Of a DNA stretch of 6,840 nucleotides, positions 1-5,831 are shown one piece after another; positions within the stretch are counted from its first letter, which is position 1; every line of letters begins with the position of its first letter. Source of the DNA: Caldifarciminota bacterium (GTDB lineage: Bacteria; Hydrothermota; Tepidihabitantia; Tepidihabitantales; Tepidihabitantaceae); contig CAIVTL010000026.1 of assembly GCA_903908785.1 (NCBI GenBank), positions 1-6,840 of the forward strand, given 5' to 3'. Below the pieces are notes generated by a model. It was not told where the DNA came from and did no database searches. It was given only the letters and a program-made list of their open reading frames with translations. Made by a program: the position numbers and the translations under genes.

Positions 1-779
1 GACTTTGCCATTTCCCCTTTCCCCTTCCCTAACTTCGCCTCCTGCCACACCTCTTCCATCTCATCCAGGCTGACCTGACCTAGTTCCCGGCCCCGGGCCG
101 CGAAATGCTCCTCGACGTACCGGAACCGTTTCCTGAATTTGGCGTTCGCATCTTTGAGCGTACCTTCGGCGTCGGCATCGAGGTGCCGGGCCAGGTTCAC
201 CAGCACAAACAGCAGGTCGCCGAGTTCCTCTTTGATTCGCGCCGGGCTCTTGCGCCCCCGCGCCAGTTCCTGTCGTAGCTCGCCAATCTCCTCCTCGACC
301 TTGTCGAGCACGCGCTCCGGCTTGTCCCAGTCGAACCCGACCCGCCGGCACCGTTCCTGGATGAGCTGGGCCTGCTGCAGGGCAGGCATCGCCACCGGGA
401 TGCTGGAGAGCAGGCCACCACTCTTCTTGTGCTTCCGCTTGATTATTTCCCAGTTGGCCAGCACCTCGTCGGCGTCACGTACTTTGGCCGTGCCGTAGAT
501 GTGCGGGTGGCGCTGCTTGAGCTTGGTAACAATCCCTTTGAGGGAATCCTCAATCGAGATGCCGAGTTCCTTGCCGGCAACGTCGGCCAGGAACAGGCCC
601 ATGAAAAGGTAGTCACCGAGTTCCTCGGCAATCGCGGCCTTGTCGCGCGCGCGCAGAGCCTCGTCCAGTTCATAGGTCTCGTTCAGGATGAGCGGCCGCG
701 TCGAGGCCACGGTCTGCTTCCGGTCCCAGGGACAACGGCGCCGCAGCAAACGGATAACGTCCATCAGTTCGGAAAACAT
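1..779 (-). CDS. mazG: MazG nucleoside triphosphate pyrophosphohydrolase, 3' end cut by window edge
   Basis: MazG hydrolyses (d)NTPs to NMP and pyrophosphate in the cytoplasm; in E. coli it is a house-cleaning enzyme that also lowers ppGpp signalling. The minus frame read from ATG 779-777 stays open for 259 codons to the window edge. Two tandem MazG domains are visible. The first has CPWDRKQT (residues 16-23), ETYELDEAL (34-42), EELGDYLF (52-59) and RHPHIYG (90-96). VLANWEIIK (106-114) and MPALQQAQ (131-138) link to the second, which has GFDWDK (148-153), EEEIGEL (162-168), EELGDLLF (184-191) and NLARHL (195-200). The family normally ends near MEEVWQ (241-246), so only a few codons are missing; the last visible residues, LGKGKGEMAK, come from a purine-rich repeat. 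The start is the first ATG after an in-frame TGA; its ribosome site is weak (GGGA very close to the ATG). It is divergent from glyA. Identity is confident; the exact C-terminus is unknown. Confidence 0.93.
   Translation of the reverse strand, partial: MFSELMDVIRLLRRRCPWDRKQTVASTRPLILNETYELDEALRARDKAAIAEELGDYLFMGLFLADVAGKELGISIEDSLKGIVTKLKQRHPHIYGTAKVRDADEVLANWEIIKRKHKKSGGLLSSIPVAMPALQQAQLIQERCRRVGFDWDKPERVLDKVEEEIGELRQELARGRKSPARIKEELGDLLFVLVNLARHLDADAEGTLKDANAKFRKRFRYVEEHFAARGRELGQVSLDEMEEVWQEAKLGKGKGEMAK
11..29. repeat. 7-bp tandem array inside the mazG 3' end
   Basis: Two exact copies of TTTCCCC (11-17, 18-24) are followed by a partial copy, TTCCC (25-29). On the mazG coding strand this is a GGGGAAA array, translated as the KGKGE tail just beyond the conserved end of the protein. 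It is short and may continue past the window edge. It belongs with the other gene-border arrays of this window by unit length and position. Confidence 0.55.
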
Positions 780-797
780 TCCCGAGTCTAGCGGAGA

Positions 798-830
798 GGA
801 TTCGAGGATTCAAGGAATCGAGGATTCGAG
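798..830 (+). repeat. 8-bp tandem array A, 19 bp upstream of the mazG start
   Basis: Four contiguous 8-bp units run from 798 to 829: GGATTCGA, GGATTCAA, GGAATCGA, GGATTCGA, then a trailing G. The units differ at only a few positions, and the consensus is GGAWTCRA. The array lies in the divergent mazG/glyA gap, and its part 810-830 is complementary to array B (856-876). On the mazG strand it supplies the in-frame TGA that limits how far upstream mazG can start. Confidence 0.8.
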
Positions 831-848
831 TGTTCCGGCTTCTGACAC

Positions 849-880
849 TGGAATCCTTGACCCCTTGATTCCTGGACCCC
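849..880 (-). repeat. 8-bp tandem array B, opposed to array A
   Basis: Read on the minus strand from 880 to 849 there are four contiguous 8-bp units: GGGGTCCA, GGAATCAA, GGGGTCAA, GGATTCCA (consensus GGRRTCMA). It belongs to the same sequence family as array A but in the opposite orientation. Positions 856-876 can pair with 810-830 in 16 Watson-Crick and 2 G-T pairs with 3 mismatches, around a loop at 831-855. Confidence 0.75.
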
Positions 881-892
881 GCTCCTCTCTCC

Positions 893-920
893 TTGACTTT
901 TACGCGCGCTGCGATACCTT
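893..920 (+). promoter_or_regulatory. candidate sigma70-type promoter for glyA-eno-divIC
   Basis: TTGACT (893-898, five of six bases of the -35 consensus) is followed after 16 bp by TACCTT (915-920), which keeps only the three most conserved -10 bases. An alternative -10, TACAAT (962-967), matches better but has no recognisable -35. Either would drive glyA. If the first is used, transcription would begin near 927, inside the left arm of the leader hairpin, so the CCTT segment at 917-920 would not be in the RNA. This rests on consensus matching only. Confidence 0.35.
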
Positions 921-1016
921 TTAGCTTGATGTTACCGGGCCGAACGTCGAAGATACCGAAATACAATCAGCTCTACTGCCTCCCGCCGTCTTCGACCGGC
1001 CACATAAGCTTCAAGG
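917..1016 (+). promoter_or_regulatory. long imperfect hairpin in the glyA leader, covering the Shine-Dalgarno
   Basis: The segments 917-938 and 996-1016 are complementary in four blocks: CCTT with AAGG (917-920/1013-1016), AGCTT with AAGCT (923-927/1006-1010), ATGT with ACAT (929-932/1002-1005), and CCGG with CCGG (935-938/996-999). A further perfect 8-bp pair nests inside: GTCGAAGA (946-953) with TCTTCGAC (989-996); C996 can serve only one of the two stems. The apical loop is about 35 nt. The right arm includes most of the glyA ribosome site AAGGAG (1013-1018), so folding could mask it. I cannot match this to a named riboswitch class. The pairing is read directly from the sequence; a regulatory role is inference. 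Confidence 0.45.
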
Positions 1017-1026
1017 AGACAATTGA

Positions 1027-2304
1027 ATGAACTCTGACCTGTTAGCGAAAACCGACCCGGAAGTGTTTGCGGCAATCAGCAAGGAAACCAGCCGGGAGCA
1101 CAATAACCTCGAACTCATCGCCTCTGAGAACTTCTGTTCCGAGGCCGTGCTGGCCGCGCTCGGTTCGGTCCTGACCAACAAGTATGCCGAAGGCTACCCG
1201 GGTAAGCGTTATTATGGCGGATGCAAATGGGTTGACGTGGCGGAGAACCTGGCCATCGAGCGCGCGAAGCAGCTCTTCGGCTGCGACCACGCGAACGTCC
1301 AGCCCCATTCCGGCACCTCGGCCAACATCGCCGCGTACCTGACGCTGGCCAAGCCCGGCGACACCATCCTCGGCCTGAACCTGAGCCACGGCGGACACCT
1401 TTCGCATGGCCACCCGCTGAACTTCTCCGGCCGGTACTTCAAAGTCGTGCCATACATGGTCGACAAGGATACCGAGACGCTCGACTACGCGGCCATCCGC
1501 GCCCTGGCGCTGGAACACAAGCCGCGCGTCATCGTCTCCGGCGCGTCCGCCTACCCGCGCACGATTCAGTTCGACAAGTTCCAGGAGATTGCGGACGAGG
1601 TCGGCGCCGCTCAACTGGCCGACATCGCTCACATCGCGGGCCTGGTCGTGACCGGCCTTCACCCATCGCCCGTGCCGTATGCCGACATCGTGACCACCAC
1701 CACGCACAAGACCCTGCGCGGCCCGCGCGGCGCCATGGCGATGTGCAAGCAGAAGTACGCCGAGGACCTGGACCGGATGGTTTTCCCCGGCACCCAGGGC
1801 GGCCCGCTCGAACACTGCATCGCGGCCAAGGCGGTTGCGTTCAAGGAGGCGCTGTCCGGTGACTTCAAAACGTACCAACAACAGGTCCTTGCCAATGCCA
1901 AGGCCCTGGCCGAGGCCCTGACCGCGTGCGGATTCCGCATCGTCTCCGGCGGCACCGACAACCACCTGATGATGGTTGACCTCCGGCCCAAGAAGATTAC
2001 CGGCCGCGACGCCGAGCGCGTACTCGGCAAGGTCCGCATCACCGTAAACCGGAACACGATTCCCTACGACCCGGAGAAACCGTTCATTTCCTCCGGCATC
2101 CGGCTCGGCACGCCGGCGCTTACGACCCGCAACATGAAGGAACCGGAGATGAAGGTCATTGCCGGGCTGATTGACCGGGCAGTCACCGCGCGCGATAACG
2201 AGGCCGAACTCGACAAGGTCAAGGCCGAAGTCGGCGAACTGGTCAAGGGGTTCCCGCTGTATGCCGAGCGCCGGGCTGAGTACCGGGCGCTCGCCGGGGA
2301 GTAG
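1027..2304 (+). CDS. glyA: Serine hydroxymethyltransferase
   Basis: This PLP enzyme interconverts serine plus tetrahydrofolate with glycine plus methylene-tetrahydrofolate in the cytoplasm, the main source of one-carbon units. The 425 residues match the usual bacterial length. Visible motifs are LELIASEN (28-35), NKYAEGYPGKRYYGG (51-65), SHGGHLSHG (120-128), DIAHIAGLV (199-207, with the PLP-ring Asp199 and His202), TTTTHKTLRGPRG (223-235, with the Schiff-base Lys228), FPGTQGGP (253-260) and SSGIRLGTPA (355-364, with the carboxylate-binding Arg359). The phosphate-loop segment reads HSGTSAN (94-100), where SGSQAN or SGSPAN is more usual. The ATG start is set by AAGGAG at 1013-1018, 8 nt upstream. 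It is the first gene of a plus-strand operon; eno begins 3 bp after its TAG. Its leader can fold over the ribosome site. No key catalytic residue is missing. Confidence 0.98.
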   Translation: MNSDLLAKTDPEVFAAISKETSREHNNLELIASENFCSEAVLAALGSVLTNKYAEGYPGKRYYGGCKWVDVAENLAIERAKQLFGCDHANVQPHSGTSANIAAYLTLAKPGDTILGLNLSHGGHLSHGHPLNFSGRYFKVVPYMVDKDTETLDYAAIRALALEHKPRVIVSGASAYPRTIQFDKFQEIADEVGAAQLADIAHIAGLVVTGLHPSPVPYADIVTTTTHKTLRGPRGAMAMCKQKYAEDLDRMVFPGTQGGPLEHCIAAKAVAFKEALSGDFKTYQQQVLANAKALAEALTACGFRIVSGGTDNHLMMVDLRPKKITGRDAERVLGKVRITVNRNTIPYDPEKPFISSGIRLGTPALTTRNMKEPEMKVIAGLIDRAVTARDNEAELDKVKAEVGELVKGFPLYAERRAEYRALAGE

Positions 2305-2307
2305 TCG

Positions 2308-3588
2308 ATGCCGGTATCACTTATTGCCGACCTCGAAGCCCGCGAAATCCTCGACTCGCGCGGCAACCCGACCATCGAAGTCGACTGCATCCTCTCCGAC
2401 GGCACCATGGGCCGCGCGTCGGTCCCGTCCGGCGCCTCGACCGGCAAGTATGAAGCATGCGAACTGCGCGACGGCGACCCGAAACGCTACGGCGGACTGG
2501 GCGTGCTGAAGGCCGTGAAAAATGTCAACGTCACGATTCGCCGCCGACTGGTCGGCATGATTGCCACCAATCAGTATCGGATTGACCAGGCGCTCAAAGA
2601 ACTGGACCCGACCTCGAACAAACGGAAGCTCGGGGCCAATGCCATCCTCGGGGCCTCGCTGGCGGTCTGCCGCGCGGCGTCAATTACCGCCGGCATCTGC
2701 GTCTACCGTTTTCTGGGCGGCGCCGGCACCATGGTCCTGCCCACGCCGCTCTTGAACGTCATCAACGGCGGCGCCCACGCCTCAAGCAACCTCGACGTAC
2801 AGGAGTACATGATTGTCCCGGCCGGGTTCACGACGTTTCATGAGGCGCTGCGCGCCGCCGCCGAGACATACCAGCACCTGAAGAAGCTGCTTGAGAAAGC
2901 CGGGAAACCGGTCTCGGTCGGCGACGAAGGCGGGTTCGCCCCGCAGTTCCGCGACCACGAGGAGCCGCTTCAATACATCGAGCGCGCCATCGAGAACGCC
3001 GGGTATCGTCCCGGCGAGCAGGTCTTCATCGCGCTCGACGTGGCCCCGAGCAGCCTCTACCGCAAAGGGCTGTATCACTTCCGGTATCCCAAGCCGCATC
3101 TTGAGACCACGGACGAACTCATCGAGCAATATGAGAAGTGGGTTAGCAAGTACCCGATTGTCTCCATCGAGGACGGGCTGGCCGAGAACGACCGGGCGGG
3201 ATGGAAGAAGCTGACGAGCCGACTCGGTAGCCGGATTCAACTCGTCGGCGACGACATCTTCGTGACCAACACGAACCGGGTGAAGCAGGGCATCCGCGAC
3301 GGCATCGCCAACGCGGTACTTATCAAGCCGAACCAGGTCGGCACGGTCAGTGAAACCCTGGACTGCGTCAAGGTCGCGACCGATTCCGGCTATCGCACGG
3401 TCATCTCGCACCGTTCCGGCGAGACCAGCGACCACTTCATCGCCGACCTCGCGGTTGCGGCCAACTCCGGCCAGATTAAGACCGGCGCGCCCTGCCGTAG
3501 CGAACGCGTGACCAAGTACAACCGGCTCATCCGCATCGAAGAGGACGACGTCCTGCGCTATGCCGGCCTGCTGACGCTGAAGCGATGA
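2308..3588 (+). CDS. eno: Enolase (phosphopyruvate hydratase)
   Basis: Enolase converts 2-phosphoglycerate to phosphoenolpyruvate in glycolysis and gluconeogenesis, as a Mg2+-dependent cytoplasmic enzyme. Length (426 residues) and order of motifs are typical: EILDSRGNPT (13-22), the mobile loop SGASTG (41-46), ELRDGD (52-57), LPTPLLNVINGGAH (144-157), GDEGGFAP (205-212, with catalytic Glu207), LDVA (243-246), IEDGLAEND (287-295), GDD (314-316), LIKPNQVGT (338-346, with catalytic Lys340), SHRSGET (367-373) and TGAPCRSER (392-400). The Mg2+ ligands Asp244, Glu288 and Asp315 are all present. The loop after His157 reads HASSNLD, where HADNNVD is common; this is probably benign. The ATG is 3 bp after the glyA stop and uses a GGGGAG ribosome site lying inside the end of glyA, suggesting translational coupling. 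The last codons overlap the next gene by ATGA. Confidence 0.98.
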   Translation: MPVSLIADLEAREILDSRGNPTIEVDCILSDGTMGRASVPSGASTGKYEACELRDGDPKRYGGLGVLKAVKNVNVTIRRRLVGMIATNQYRIDQALKELDPTSNKRKLGANAILGASLAVCRAASITAGICVYRFLGGAGTMVLPTPLLNVINGGAHASSNLDVQEYMIVPAGFTTFHEALRAAAETYQHLKKLLEKAGKPVSVGDEGGFAPQFRDHEEPLQYIERAIENAGYRPGEQVFIALDVAPSSLYRKGLYHFRYPKPHLETTDELIEQYEKWVSKYPIVSIEDGLAENDRAGWKKLTSRLGSRIQLVGDDIFVTNTNRVKQGIRDGIANAVLIKPNQVGTVSETLDCVKVATDSGYRTVISHRSGETSDHFIADLAVAANSGQIKTGAPCRSERVTKYNRLIRIEEDDVLRYAGLLTLKR

Positions 3589-3884
3589 ACCCAGGCCAGC
3601 CAATCCTGCAGCGGCTGCTGCGGGTCGTGATACTGGCGGTGTTCATGGTGTTCGCGTTCTGGTTCCTGGGCGGGCCCAACGGGCTGTTGAGCATCGGACG
3701 GCGCAAGGCCCGCGAGCAGCGGCTCCGGGCCGACATCTCCGAATACAAGCAGCGGATTGGACAGGAACAGCAGCGGCGGGACTGGCTTGCGAACCCCGAC
3801 TCGGCGTCCTTGCGCGCCCGCGAACTCTTGGGCGACCGACCCGAGGACGGAAATCCCAAACCCCAAATCCCAAACCCCAAGTAG
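3585..3884 (+). CDS. Septum formation initiator, DivIC/FtsB-like membrane protein
   Basis: This is a 99-residue single-pass membrane protein. A short basic N-terminus is followed by a hydrophobic segment (about 12-30), then a charged heptad-like stretch likely to form a coiled coil (about 38-66). After it comes RDWLANPDSASLRARELLGD (66-85), which resembles the hydrophobic-DP-AR-LG end of the DivIC/FtsB family. Such proteins join FtsL and FtsQ/DivIB types in the division machinery with the coiled coil outside the membrane. Its ATG overlaps the eno stop (ATGA), and an eno-divIC/ftsB order is common in bacteria, which supports the call. The last ten residues, NPKPQIPNPK, are translated from a 7-bp tandem repeat that reaches the TAG, so they are probably not part of the ancestral protein. 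DivIC versus FtsB cannot be decided from this sequence, so no symbol is given. Confidence 0.8.
   Translation: MNPGQPILQRLLRVVILAVFMVFAFWFLGGPNGLLSIGRRKAREQRLRADISEYKQRIGQEQQRRDWLANPDSASLRARELLGDRPEDGNPKPQIPNPK
3851..3878. repeat. telomere-like 7-bp tandem array at the divIC/ftsB-like stop
   Basis: Four contiguous 7-bp units alternate: AAATCCC, AAACCCC, AAATCCC, AAACCCC, then AAG and the TAG stop. On the minus strand this gives G-runs of 4, 3, 4 and 3 separated by 3-4 nt, which fits the standard G-quadruplex pattern. The array is translated as the NPKPQIPNPK tail of the plus-strand gene, and lies about 30 bp past the stop of the converging ATPase gene. Confidence 0.85.
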
Positions 3885-3894
3885 GAGATTCCTG

Positions 3895-3920
3895 CCCGCA
3901 GACAGAAGTCTAGGGTCGGG
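3895..3920. terminator. weak hairpin at the convergent gene junction
   Basis: CCCG (3895-3898) can pair with CGGG (3917-3920), and AGAC (3900-3903) with GTCT (3908-3911) around an AGAA tetraloop, with an unequal internal loop between the two stems. It sits between the plus-strand operon end (3884) and the minus-strand ATPase, whose stop (3912-3910) lies in it. A bidirectional terminator would be expected here, but there is no T-tract and the stem is poor. The neighbouring G-rich array could contribute instead. Confidence 0.2.
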
Positions 3921-4776
3921 AATTCAAAGTCGGCATTAGAACCTGCGGCCGGCCGGTTTCCGGGTGCCGCATCACAATCGGTTCTACCCCGTAGACGGAC
4001 CGAATCAACTCACCGGTAATCACGCGCTCCGGCACGTCACAGGCAGCCGCCCTGCCCTTATCCAACAGCAGGATTCGCGAGCAGTAGAGCGCGGCCAGGT
4101 TCAGGTCGTGCGAAAGCAGGACGATGGTTCTCCCCTGCCGGTTCAACTCCACCAGGATACCGGCGATCATCTGCTGGTGAGCGATGTCGAGATGCGACGT
4201 CGCCTCGTCCAACAGGAGAATCTGCGGCTCCTGGGCAAGGGCGCGCGCCAGCACGACCCGTTGCCGCTCGCCTGCGGAGATGGCGTTGATGCGTTCGTCG
4301 CGCAGGAAGAGCGCATCGACGAACTTCAGCGCGCCGGTCACCACCTGCCGGTCGTGCCTGCCCGGGCTCTGGAACGTGCCCAGGTGCGGATTCCGACCCA
4401 TCATCACGACGTCCGCAACGGTGTAGTCAAAGGCGAACGGATTCTCCTGGAGAACCACGCCAATGGTCCGCGCCGCTTCGGCCCGACCAATCAAACCCAG
4501 CTCCCGTTCGAGTATACGAACCGAGCCTCGCCCGGGCCGGAGCAGCCCGGCCATAAGCTTCAGCAGCGTTGACTTGCCCGCCCCGTTCGGCCCGATGACG
4601 CCGAGGAACTCGCCGGCCGCGACGTCGAGGTTGAACCCGTCGAACAGCAGCCGCTGGCCATAGCCGAACGAAAGGCCGGAGAGTTCGATGGCTGTCCTTG
4701 GGCTGCCGGCTTCTGGAAAGGGATCAAGGGATCGAGGGATCGAGGGATCAAGTGCAGGAATCGGATGCTGCGCCAC
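3910..4776 (-). CDS. ABC transporter ATPase, B12/iron-siderophore import type (BtuD-like)
   Basis: This is the ATP-hydrolysing subunit that would sit on the cytoplasmic face of the permease encoded just upstream. Numbering from GTG 4776 (288 residues), the motifs are: Walker A GPNGAGKST (62-70), Q-loop VLQEN (108-112), YTVADVVMMGRNPH (118-131, typical of the FepC/BtuD/HmuV group), signature SAGERQR (167-173, where SGGERQR is usual), Walker B ILLLDE (186-191), D-loop SHLD (194-197) and H-loop LSHD (221-224). All catalytic residues are present. The start is unsettled. The open frame runs back into the permease gene, where it is only a shadow. Between the permease stop and the domain there is no in-frame ATG; GTG 4776 is the best conventional start. 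Family proteins usually begin near IELSGLSFGYG (30-40), so residues 1-29 are repeat-derived. An AAGGA-ATG at 4814 is out of frame. The substrate is inferred from the binding protein. Confidence 0.9.
   Translation of the reverse strand: MAQHPIPALDPSIPRSLDPFPEAGSPRTAIELSGLSFGYGQRLLFDGFNLDVAAGEFLGVIGPNGAGKSTLLKLMAGLLRPGRGSVRILERELGLIGRAEAARTIGVVLQENPFAFDYTVADVVMMGRNPHLGTFQSPGRHDRQVVTGALKFVDALFLRDERINAISAGERQRVVLARALAQEPQILLLDEATSHLDIAHQQMIAGILVELNRQGRTIVLLSHDLNLAALYCSRILLLDKGRAAACDVPERVITGELIRSVYGVEPIVMRHPETGRPQVLMPTLNSRP
4720..4752 (+). repeat. 8-bp tandem array C in the ATPase 5' region
   Basis: Four contiguous units run from 4720 to 4751: GGGATCAA, GGGATCGA, GGGATCGA, GGGATCAA, then G (consensus GGGATCRA). 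It belongs to the same sequence family as arrays A and B, about 3.9 kb away. On the ATPase strand it reads as LDPSIPRSLDP, between the likely GTG start and the ABC domain, and cannot be part of the conserved fold. Confidence 0.88.
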
Positions 4777-4778
4777 TC

Positions 4779-4810
4779 TATCCCTTTGTCCCTCTATCTC
4801 TTTGTCCCTC
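4779..4810 (-). repeat. 8-bp (or 16-bp) tandem array G between permease and ATPase
   Basis: Read on the minus strand from 4810 down there are four 8-bp units: GAGGGACA, AAGAGATA, GAGGGACA, AAGGGATA. This equals two nearly identical 16-bp units differing at one base. It follows the permease stop (4823-4821) by about 10 bp and precedes the candidate GTG start of the ATPase (4776) by 2 bp. The purine-rich units may double as the ribosome site (AAAGGG before the GTG). Confidence 0.85.
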
Positions 4811-4820
4811 TCATTTCCTT

Positions 4821-5825
4821 TCACAGCCGGCTCCTCAGCAGGTAGATGAAGAACGGCACGCCGACCAGCGCGGTAACGATGGAGAGCGGCAGCCCGCCGG
4901 GGACGATGTTGCGCGCGAGCACGTCCGAGAGCAGCAAGACTCCCGCGCCCGCCAGGAACGAACCGGGCAGCACGTTGCGGTGCGCCGGCCCGAAGAGCAT
5001 CCTCACCAGATGCGGCACGACCAGGCCGATGAAACTGATTGCGCCGGTGAACGACACGACCATGCCCACGAGTAACGACGATACCACAAACACGAGCTTG
5101 GTGACGCGCTGGGTATCCACGCCGAGCGTTTCCGCCGCTTCCTCGCCCGATGACATGACGTCGAGCGACCGCGACAGGGAGAACAGCCAGCCGCAACCGG
5201 CAACCGAGAGCACTGCGACCACCCCGAACAGCCACACAGTTGTGCCGGTAAATACCGCCCCCAGGTGGCCCATCATCATGTACACTGCTTCGCCCAGCGT
5301 GCGCCGGCCGAGGATCATCGCCAGCATCACCAGGCTCGAGAACAGGAAGCTCATGATGACACCGGCCAGCACGAGCCCGGTGACCGTGACCCGGCCTCGC
5401 ACGCGCGCCAGTGCGTAGACCACGAGCATCGTCGCCAGCGCGCCGGCAAAGCCACCCAGCGGTGCGAATGCACCGGCGGACCGGCCCAGCACCACGGTCA
5501 GGCTCGCACCCAACGCCGCCCCACTCGCCACGCCCATGGTGAACGGGTCAGCCAGCGGGTTCTGCAGCAGTCCTTGCAGGGACGCGCCCACGACCCCGAG
5601 CACGCCGCCGGCGATGATTCCCAGCGCCAGCCGCAGCAGCCGCAGGTCCATCACCGCGCTCAACCGGGTACCGGTGAAACCGCCGGGCCCGACCGCAACC
5701 GACAGGGCCGCGGCCGAGACGAACAGCAGGACCAGTCCTACCCAGCTCGGAACGACCCTGGCGTTCCCGTGAACTGGGACTCCGACTCCTCTTTCACTTC
5801 TCACTCTTCGCTCTTCACTCTTCAC
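4821..5825 (-). CDS. FecCD-family ABC permease, B12 import type (BtuC-like)
   Basis: This is the membrane channel subunit of a type II ABC importer; such permeases act as dimers. The 334 residues form a run of hydrophobic helices (about ten in the family) beginning near residue 28. Family hallmarks are RLLRLALGIIAGGVLG (62-77), LQGLLQNPLADPFTMGVASGAALGA (83-107), the cytoplasmic segment GEEAAETLGVD (227-237) that contacts the ATPase, GAISFIGLVVPHLVRMLFGPAHR (261-283), and LPLSIVTALVGVPFFIYLL (312-330). The first GTG after the binding-protein stop (6 bp gap, purine-rich GGGAAGA upstream) is taken as the start. The first 14 residues (KSEERRVRSERG and neighbours) are translated from a 7-bp array and look non-native; the GTG at 5804 is an in-frame alternative. 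It is the second gene of the F-C-D operon. The family is certain; corrinoid specificity comes from context. Confidence 0.94.
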   Translation of the reverse strand: MKSEERRVRSERGVGVPVHGNARVVPSWVGLVLLFVSAAALSVAVGPGGFTGTRLSAVMDLRLLRLALGIIAGGVLGVVGASLQGLLQNPLADPFTMGVASGAALGASLTVVLGRSAGAFAPLGGFAGALATMLVVYALARVRGRVTVTGLVLAGVIMSFLFSSLVMLAMILGRRTLGEAVYMMMGHLGAVFTGTTVWLFGVVAVLSVAGCGWLFSLSRSLDVMSSGEEAAETLGVDTQRVTKLVFVVSSLLVGMVVSFTGAISFIGLVVPHLVRMLFGPAHRNVLPGSFLAGAGVLLLSDVLARNIVPGGLPLSIVTALVGVPFFIYLLRSRL

Positions 5826-5830
5826 TCTTC
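5789..5830 (-). repeat. 7-bp tandem array F spanning the permease start
   Basis: Read on the minus strand from 5830 to 5789 there are six 7-bp units: GAAGAGT three times (5830-5824, 5823-5817, 5809-5803), with GAAGAGC at 5816-5810, GAGAAGT at 5802-5796 and GAAAGAG at 5795-5789. The junction of each GAAGAGT with the following G makes a GTG, so the array offers several start codons in different frames (5825 and 5804 in frame with the permease, 5818 not), each behind a purine-rich stretch. Confidence 0.88.
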
Positions 5831-5831
5831 C

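Noticed and set aside
139..791. Plus-strand frames of about 120 codons opposite mazG
   Set aside because: The minus strand encodes both MazG domains continuously; the plus frames have no conserved feature.
798..880. CRISPR array or rho-independent terminator
   Set aside because: There are no spacers between direct repeats, units are only 8 bp, and the stretch lies between divergent genes where no terminator is expected. It is a plain tandem repeat.
780..1026. A known riboswitch (glycine, folate, SAM or cobalamin) ahead of glyA
   Set aside because: I could not find the conserved core of any of these classes. Only the structure itself is reported.
1042..1965. A 307-codon open frame antisense to glyA
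   Set aside because: It lies wholly within glyA, has no recognisable domain, and is the usual antisense shadow of a GC-rich gene. The GlyA motifs on the other strand are decisive.
2782..3603. A 273-codon open frame antisense to eno
   Set aside because: Same reason: the plus-strand frame encodes a full enolase with all catalytic residues, and the antisense product resembles nothing.
4777..5235. N-terminal extension of the ATPase frame into the permease gene (441-codon version)
   Set aside because: That stretch is arginine- and alanine-rich out-of-frame sequence overlapping the well-conserved end of the permease. ABC ATPases of this group are about 250-290 residues.
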